Source: Bacillus benzoevorans (GTDB lineage: Bacteria > Bacillota > Bacilli > Bacillales > Cytobacillaceae). Taken from it: a DNA stretch of 64,000 bases. Shown here piece by piece: positions 59,595 through 64,000 of this stretch (positions are counted from its first letter, which is position 1; the number at the start of each line of letters is the position of its first letter). The DNA lies in the NCBI RefSeq assembly GCF_014207535.1, contig NZ_JACHGK010000020.1, positions 1 to 64,000 on the forward strand, read 5' to 3'. The notes beneath the pieces were generated by a model that worked only from the letters and a program-made list of their open reading frames with translations, was not told the DNA's origin and made no database searches. The position numbers and the translations under genes are program-made.

Positions 59595-60323
59595 TTAACT
59601 AGTCTTAGTTGAAGAATAATTATTTCCTCTCAGTTCTTCAATAACCTCATTGCCCGTTTTTTTTATTTTTTCGATTACTGCTCGGAAACAGTACAAGCGT
59701 GGCTGATACAAATCCGTAAATAAAGCATCTTTTGGTAATGATACATCAATTTCCCCTGAAAATTTGAGTCCTAATCCTTCTATAATGGTTGCTAAAAAAT
59801 TTAAATCGATAATTGGATAATCAAAAGTAACCACTATTTTGCCGTCAGGCTTTAATATTCGCTTAAATTCCTTAAATGCGTTGATAAGTGTTTCTTTGTC
59901 TAGGTGTTCTAAAACACTGATGCAAAATACCCTGTCGAATTTCTCGTCCATATAGGGTATGCTGCCTAAATTCGCGCGCAAAAATTGTATTCTTTCAAAG
60001 TATTTTCCTTTTTGAATAATATTTCTTTGTTTTGATCCAAATTCAACCTCCACATCTTTCAAAATTTTATCTTTTGAAAGAATACGCATATCTAAATCGC
60101 AAGCGTGCACTTCTTTACAAATATCAGCTATAGCAAATTTAAATGGGTGACATATACCAGTTGCAGCATCTAAAACAACTTGATCTTTATCGGTAAACTG
60201 AATTGCCCAATGGTATTCAAATGGACGACTCCACCATGGAGCAGGAAGTGGGAAGAAGCATTCAGAATTCTGTTCATCATTATTCGTGAAAAATCTTGAT
60301 TTTATTAATTCCAAAATAAACAC
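59595..60323 (-). CDS. Class I SAM-dependent methyltransferase
   Basis: 242 residues. SAM-binding motif I VVLDAATGICHPFKFAIAD near 56-74, an acidic motif II HACDLDMRIL, and motif IV-V region DRVFCISVLEHLDKETLINAFKEFKRILKPDGKIVVTFDYP near 128-168 mark the Methyltransf_11 fold. The opening EYHWAIQFTDKDQ is typical of enzymes acting on glycans or small molecules. It is divergent from a glycosyltransferase cluster, so methylation of a surface glycan is a reasonable inference. Confidence 0.85.
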   Translation of the reverse strand: MFILELIKSRFFTNNDEQNSECFFPLPAPWWSRPFEYHWAIQFTDKDQVVLDAATGICHPFKFAIADICKEVHACDLDMRILSKDKILKDVEVEFGSKQRNIIQKGKYFERIQFLRANLGSIPYMDEKFDRVFCISVLEHLDKETLINAFKEFKRILKPDGKIVVTFDYPIIDLNFLATIIEGLGLKFSGEIDVSLPKDALFTDLYQPRLYCFRAVIEKIKKTGNEVIEELRGNNYSSTKTS

Positions 60324-60492
60324 CTCACAATAAACTTTGTTTTTAACAAAGAATTTTTTAAAATTGTATGATTTTGCGAGTTGTACTTATTCTTCCGCTG
60401 TGGGACATGGACCCTGCCCCCTCCCGATCATAATCATTCATTTTTTCGCGTATAATCCAACGAATAGTTTTGTGCAGATTGGAGGGGTTGAT

Positions 60493-61662
60493 TTGAAGTT
60501 TGTTGTTTTTAGCCATTCGGGTTGGACCTCTTTTTCTTACCAGCGTTATATTGAGTTGTTGCCTGGTCGTGGGAGTAAGTTCTTTTTTGGTAAGGTTAGC
60601 GATGAGGATGAAGAAATGTATGGACTCCAATCTTTATCCTTTGCGGAGATTGATGGCTTAGAGAAGGGTGAATATACTGCTATAGTTTCATCTCCGTATT
60701 TGCTTCCGTTTGTGTTTCAAATTCAACCTAAGTGTATCATCGCATTGATTGACCCTGTTCCGAACGATGAAGAAGCGGGATTGTGGCAAAAATTCACCGG
60801 GTTACTGGCTGCAGAAGCAGATTTGATTGGCTGCTGCAACGAAGAAATATATATGGAGCAATGCCTTCGCCACGAGAATGTGATGCTGCTTCAGGATGAA
60901 AATAAAGAATGTGAAACGATATGGACTGAAGTCATATTGGCTATGGACCAAGATCAATCATTGGACTCGTGGAAGCAGCGCCAATGGGAATCCCGTGCAG
61001 CCTTTTACAAAGATTTACATGAGCAAGTGGGTGATCATGAAGAGGTGTGTTATTCGCTCGCTTCCTATCTCTACTTTTTGAACCGGTCGCTGGCTAAAGA
61101 ATATCTGACAATCTCTTTCGAACAAATGATATTGAAGAATAAAAAAGAGTGTCTTTCCCAGTATTATCGATTTTTTGCGGCAATTGAGGCGAAAGCAGGG
61201 AATCTGGATCGTGCCGTACACAATTATGCCATATCCGCGATAACCGAGGAGGAAAAGCTAAACGTTAAATCCTTTCACCGTTTACTTGAGGATGGTCGGA
61301 AAAATTTAGTTCAGGCCGGTACTTTCAAGCTGAATCAAGATTATCTATCTGCTATTCGCGTGTTAATGATTTCCAATGACCCGGAAGCCAGACGATATCT
61401 ACTGCCCAATTTTTTGAACACTTATCGGTGGGAAGAGGCCTTAAACCTTCTGGAAAAAATGGAACTGCCGGTTACGGAGCAGTATTTCGCCGATGGCATT
61501 CGCGGCATACTGCAACAGATTCGCGGAAAACGGCATGAGGGGATCCATTCTTTACTTCGCGCATCCGTCTACGATTGGAAAGTCTTGTCCAGTATTGCTG
61601 AAATGGATCAATGGGATCAAGCGATGAAGAAAACGATTAGGAGATTGAATGATGTTAAGTAA
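60493..61662 (+). CDS. Hypothetical protein with TPR-like C-terminal half, glycan cluster
   Basis: 389 residues from the TTG at 60493 (MKFVVFSHSGWTSFSYQRYI), 5 nt after GGAGGGG; the open frame upstream to 60337 is not protein-like. The first 150 residues form an alpha/beta domain (VVFSHSGW, TAIVSSPYLLPFVFQIQPKCIIALIDPVP) that could be a degenerate glycosyltransferase or sugar-binding fold. From about 170 on it is helical with TPR-like repeats (SYLYFLNRSLAKEYLTISFEQM, FFAAIEAKAGNLDRAVHNYAI). It precedes two glycosyltransferase genes and overlaps the next by 14 bp. No specific function known. Confidence 0.75.
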   Translation: MKFVVFSHSGWTSFSYQRYIELLPGRGSKFFFGKVSDEDEEMYGLQSLSFAEIDGLEKGEYTAIVSSPYLLPFVFQIQPKCIIALIDPVPNDEEAGLWQKFTGLLAAEADLIGCCNEEIYMEQCLRHENVMLLQDENKECETIWTEVILAMDQDQSLDSWKQRQWESRAAFYKDLHEQVGDHEEVCYSLASYLYFLNRSLAKEYLTISFEQMILKNKKECLSQYYRFFAAIEAKAGNLDRAVHNYAISAITEEEKLNVKSFHRLLEDGRKNLVQAGTFKLNQDYLSAIRVLMISNDPEARRYLLPNFLNTYRWEEALNLLEKMELPVTEQYFADGIRGILQQIRGKRHEGIHSLLRASVYDWKVLSSIAEMDQWDQAMKKTIRRLNDVK

Positions 61663-62380
61663 CGATGGGATGAGGAAAACGGGAGGAAATCGGCTTACAG
61701 CGATCATGCAAGTGCGGAATGAAGCAGACAGGTTTTTAGAAGCGTGCCTTAAAGATTTAAGTGAATTTGTTGATGATATCATCATTGTCGATGATGCGAG
61801 TACGGATGGCACACCGAGTATCTGTAGGTCTTTTGCTAAAGTCAGCACCCTTATAACGTTGGAACAATCCAAATTTCATAAGGAATGGGAACTTCGTTCG
61901 CTTTTATGGAACGTTGCTTGTTCTAAGAAACCTGACTGGCTGCTGGCCGTTGATGCAGATGAATTTTATGAAGAGAAAGCGAAAATGTCGATGCGAATGT
62001 TAATGGATCAGGATCGGTACGATTGGGTCGGTTTCCGTTTCTTCGATTTTTGGGGTGGTATCACGCACTATCGGGATGATAAACTTTGGCAAATTCATCG
62101 TCGGCATACGTGTACGCTTATGCGCTATCTTCCTGGGTACCACTATTTTTATCCGAAGATGGATCATCATGTTCCACGTTTTCCTCTCTCATATGCCGCT
62201 TTGCCTGGGTTCTTATCAGAATTTAGAGTCAAGCATTACGGGTGGGCCATATCCAAGGAGGAGCGCTATCGTAAATATTTACGCTATATGGAACGAGATC
62301 CGGAGGGACAATGGGGGAGTTTGGAGCAATATCAATCAATTCTTGATAAAAACCCGAATCTGGTTCCTTGGAGGGAGTAG
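61649..62380 (+). CDS. Glycosyltransferase family 2
   Basis: 243 residues, GT-A fold. LTAIMQVRNEADRFLEACL opens the domain, DDIIIVDDASTDGTPSIC (near 40-57) binds the nucleotide sugar, and LLAVDADEFYEE (near 96) carries the metal-binding DxD-like motif. The tail is rich in Trp, Tyr and Arg, typical of membrane-associated glycan polymer enzymes. AGGAG lies 5 nt before the ATG. Coupled with the preceding gene and 4 bp from the GT4 gene, so these act together. Confidence 0.88.
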   Translation: MMLSNDGMRKTGGNRLTAIMQVRNEADRFLEACLKDLSEFVDDIIIVDDASTDGTPSICRSFAKVSTLITLEQSKFHKEWELRSLLWNVACSKKPDWLLAVDADEFYEEKAKMSMRMLMDQDRYDWVGFRFFDFWGGITHYRDDKLWQIHRRHTCTLMRYLPGYHYFYPKMDHHVPRFPLSYAALPGFLSEFRVKHYGWAISKEERYRKYLRYMERDPEGQWGSLEQYQSILDKNPNLVPWRE

Positions 62381-62384
62381 GAGT

Positions 62385-63500
62385 ATGGCGCGAGAAATTG
62401 GCATTTTGACGCATAGTTTTGTAGATGCATATAACGGCCAGACGGACAAAATTTACGGCGGCGGCTTGGAACGCTATTTGTACGATTTAGCTGAAACGAT
62501 TTGTGAGATGGGATGGCGGCCGGTCGTGCATCAGCTCTCCCAATGTGGTACGTTTCGCAAACAAATCGAGGAGATTGAGGTTATAGGACATGATTACCGG
62601 GATCAGGATATGGTGACAGTCTTCAATCGGATGGGTGCAGAGGTCGAAGGGAAGTTAATATATGCTAGTTTTATCTGGCATCCAATCCAATATAAGAAGG
62701 GCAGCCTCGCCATTTGCCATGGGATCAATTGGGATAATCCAGCGCTTTCAACGGAGCATAAAGCAGATGTCGCGAAAAATATCCAAAGCGCCATAAGGCA
62801 GCTGAAACGGATCGTTTCCGTTGATTCCCATTTTCTTACATTTTGCCGCTCCGTATGTACCTTCCAAGATCCGGAACAAATTGTGCTGCTTCCAAACGCT
62901 GTAGATACACAAGAATTTACACCCGAGGAGAAGATTCAGAAAGATTCGAATGGGATACATATCCTATACCCAAGGCGTATCAGCATTGAGAGGGGGATCG
63001 TTCCGATGATGCTGGCAGCGGATCGGATCCTCGCTGCCTATCCTCAAGTAACAATCGAATTTGCTGGAGAATTAATTGAAGACAGCTTGCTTACAAAAAC
63101 GTTTCGCTTATGGCTGGATGCCCACCCCCATAGAGATAGAATTCATTACCAAGCCTATACATTCGGGCAGATGGTTCATGCATACCGACGGGCTGATATT
63201 GCAGTGATCCCGACCATTTTTTCAGAAGGAACTTCGTATTCTTGCCTCGAGGCGTTGAGCTGCGGTGTACCGGTTGTTAGCGCCAATGTAGGGGGACTTA
63301 ATGATCTAATTCTTGATGGATATAATGGACTGCTTGTCGCACCGACTGAAAATCACCTCTTTGAAGCGATTCGCACCTTGATCGAGGACTTAGAGATGCG
63401 TCGTCAGATCGGTGCGAACGCTCGTGCTACGGCAAAAGCTTTTGATAAAAGAATATGGAAAGCGAAGTGGAATCAGATTTTAAGCGATTACCTCGCTTAA
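62385..63500 (+). CDS. Glycosyltransferase family 4 (GT-B)
   Basis: 371 residues from the ATG at 62385 (MAREIGILTHSFVDAYNG) behind GGAGGGAGTAGGAG; the longer frame upstream overlaps the GT2 gene and is not coding. N-terminal acceptor domain with GGGLERYLYDLAETICEMGW near 27, then ILYPRRISIERGIVPMMLAADRIL near 195, and the donor-site EGTSYSCLEALSCGVPVVSANVGGLNDLI near 285, the GT4 E-x7-E signature. Third gene of the cluster. Its stop codon overlaps that of the opposite-strand gene at 63497. Confidence 0.9.
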   Translation: MAREIGILTHSFVDAYNGQTDKIYGGGLERYLYDLAETICEMGWRPVVHQLSQCGTFRKQIEEIEVIGHDYRDQDMVTVFNRMGAEVEGKLIYASFIWHPIQYKKGSLAICHGINWDNPALSTEHKADVAKNIQSAIRQLKRIVSVDSHFLTFCRSVCTFQDPEQIVLLPNAVDTQEFTPEEKIQKDSNGIHILYPRRISIERGIVPMMLAADRILAAYPQVTIEFAGELIEDSLLTKTFRLWLDAHPHRDRIHYQAYTFGQMVHAYRRADIAVIPTIFSEGTSYSCLEALSCGVPVVSANVGGLNDLILDGYNGLLVAPTENHLFEAIRTLIEDLEMRRQIGANARATAKAFDKRIWKAKWNQILSDYLA

Positions 63501-64000
63501 GAATCGGCAGCATAAGAAGCTCTCAAGATCCATCGTAAATCAGGAAATTCACAAGGAAGACGCTGATAAAAAGCTGCTTTTGCCAGTTGGCAGTAGGCGG
63601 TTCCTGCATAAGCCATGCAGTGGTCTGAAGGTAAAGCAATCGAGCTAGGTACATTGAGAATCGTGCCACAGGACAGTGCAAGCCAAGTGAAGACTAATAA
63701 CTCTTTATAGTTCGCTGTGTTTTGAGGCGGTTTTTCGCGATGTTGGTTTTCATAAATGGTGCACAGTTCTTTTTTTATATAGGCTGGAGCTTGGGACAGT
63801 CCGGATAAAAGTAGTAATGGGATGTTCGTCCAGCAAAGCTCGCAGCACGTTTCCCGGTAAAGGATTACAACGGCATCCCATGCCCCGACTTGAATAAATA
63901 TTTGCAAAACAAGCGATAAGTCTGAAGAAGAAAGGATCTGTTTATTTTCTCCTTCGAGCCTTTGCTGCACGGAGGCAAGCGGTCCCCGGGCAAGAAGTCC
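63497..64000 (-). CDS. C-terminal part of a larger protein, continues beyond the window
   Basis: On the minus strand the frame is open from the window edge to the stop at 63497-63499, so the 5' end lies outside. The visible 167 or so residues are helical (SSSDLSLVLQIFIQVGAWDAVVILYRETC, PLLLLSGLSQAPAYIKKELCTIYENQ) with many Cys and Leu, like the helical tails of bacillar glycosyltransferases with TPR segments. The internal GTG at 63970 has no ribosome site. A role in the same glycan locus is inference only. Confidence 0.6.
   Translation of the reverse strand, partial: GLLARGPLASVQQRLEGENKQILSSSDLSLVLQIFIQVGAWDAVVILYRETCCELCWTNIPLLLLSGLSQAPAYIKKELCTIYENQHREKPPQNTANYKELLVFTWLALSCGTILNVPSSIALPSDHCMAYAGTAYCQLAKAAFYQRLPCEFPDLRWILRASYAADS

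Noticed and set aside
1..64000. CRISPR arrays, tRNA or rRNA genes, prophage genes
   Set aside because: No regularly spaced repeats, no cloverleaf or rRNA text, and no phage structural genes were found on reading both strands.

Overview
The window is chromosomal DNA from a low-GC, endospore-forming member of the Bacillaceae, probably a Neobacillus/Bacillus-like genus. The evidence is ribosome sites of the AGGAGG type, orthologues of many Bacillus subtilis genes in recognisable blocks (dct, lia, sinI/sinR, motAB, yfk-yfj), and a spore germination operon. No rRNA, tRNA or CRISPR array was seen. Most of the window is ordinary core genome; the interest lies in the intergenic spaces.

Layout. 1-1.3 kb: a secreted-protein gene broken by one stop codon, then a small protein made of two helix-turn-helix-like repeats. 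1.4-5.5 kb: dipeptidase, class III aspartokinase, and homoserine dehydrogenase under a SAM riboswitch. 5.6-12.3 kb: a sodium/amino-acid symporter and a complete C4-dicarboxylate system (dctP, dctB and the divergent dctSR two-component pair). 12.3-16.8 kb: a PhoX phosphatase remnant, a cold-type DEAD-box helicase, a DUF3920-like protein and the Rieske oxidoreductase YhfW. 17-22.4 kb: a five-gene germinant receptor operon with two B subunits and a two-TM D-type subunit. 22.7-28.5 kb: a transsulfuration-type PLP enzyme, the envelope-stress locus liaIH-liaFSR, and a siroheme dehydrogenase. 28.7-32 kb: nosD-nosL-nosY-nosF, copper-site maturation genes with no nosZ in view. 32-39 kb: ykvU, ykhA, mscL, acyP, ampS, topB. 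39-43.2 kb: a candidate redox-controlled small RNA, motAB, convergent sinI and sinR, and map. 43.2-53.4 kb: the yfkK-J-I-H group, an Fe(II)/Zn P-type ATPase, the Ca2+/H+ antiporter YfkE, YfkD, an IS110-family element, and YfkAB. 53.5-58.9 kb: class I fumarase, pdaA, an MFS carrier, RlmD. 59.6-64 kb: a methyltransferase and glycosyltransferase cluster that runs off the window.

The most interesting object is the IS110-family element at about 49849-51774. Its 3' noncoding region holds a structured RNA of about 180 nt (51480-51660). Two loops of this RNA match, respectively, the two sides of the site where the element actually sits and the element's own ends around a shared CT core. This is the layout expected of a bridge (seek) RNA. 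The element has landed inside one copy of a palindromic intergenic repeat (GGTGCCTGGCACC type) that recurs at four places in the window and also marks the breakpoint of the PhoX remnant.

Other notable points are a Rex-box/C-rich small RNA transcription unit upstream of motA, the convergent sinI/sinR arrangement with a Spo0A box, and a roughly 190-nt structured element inserted between liaH and liaF with a fragment before map.
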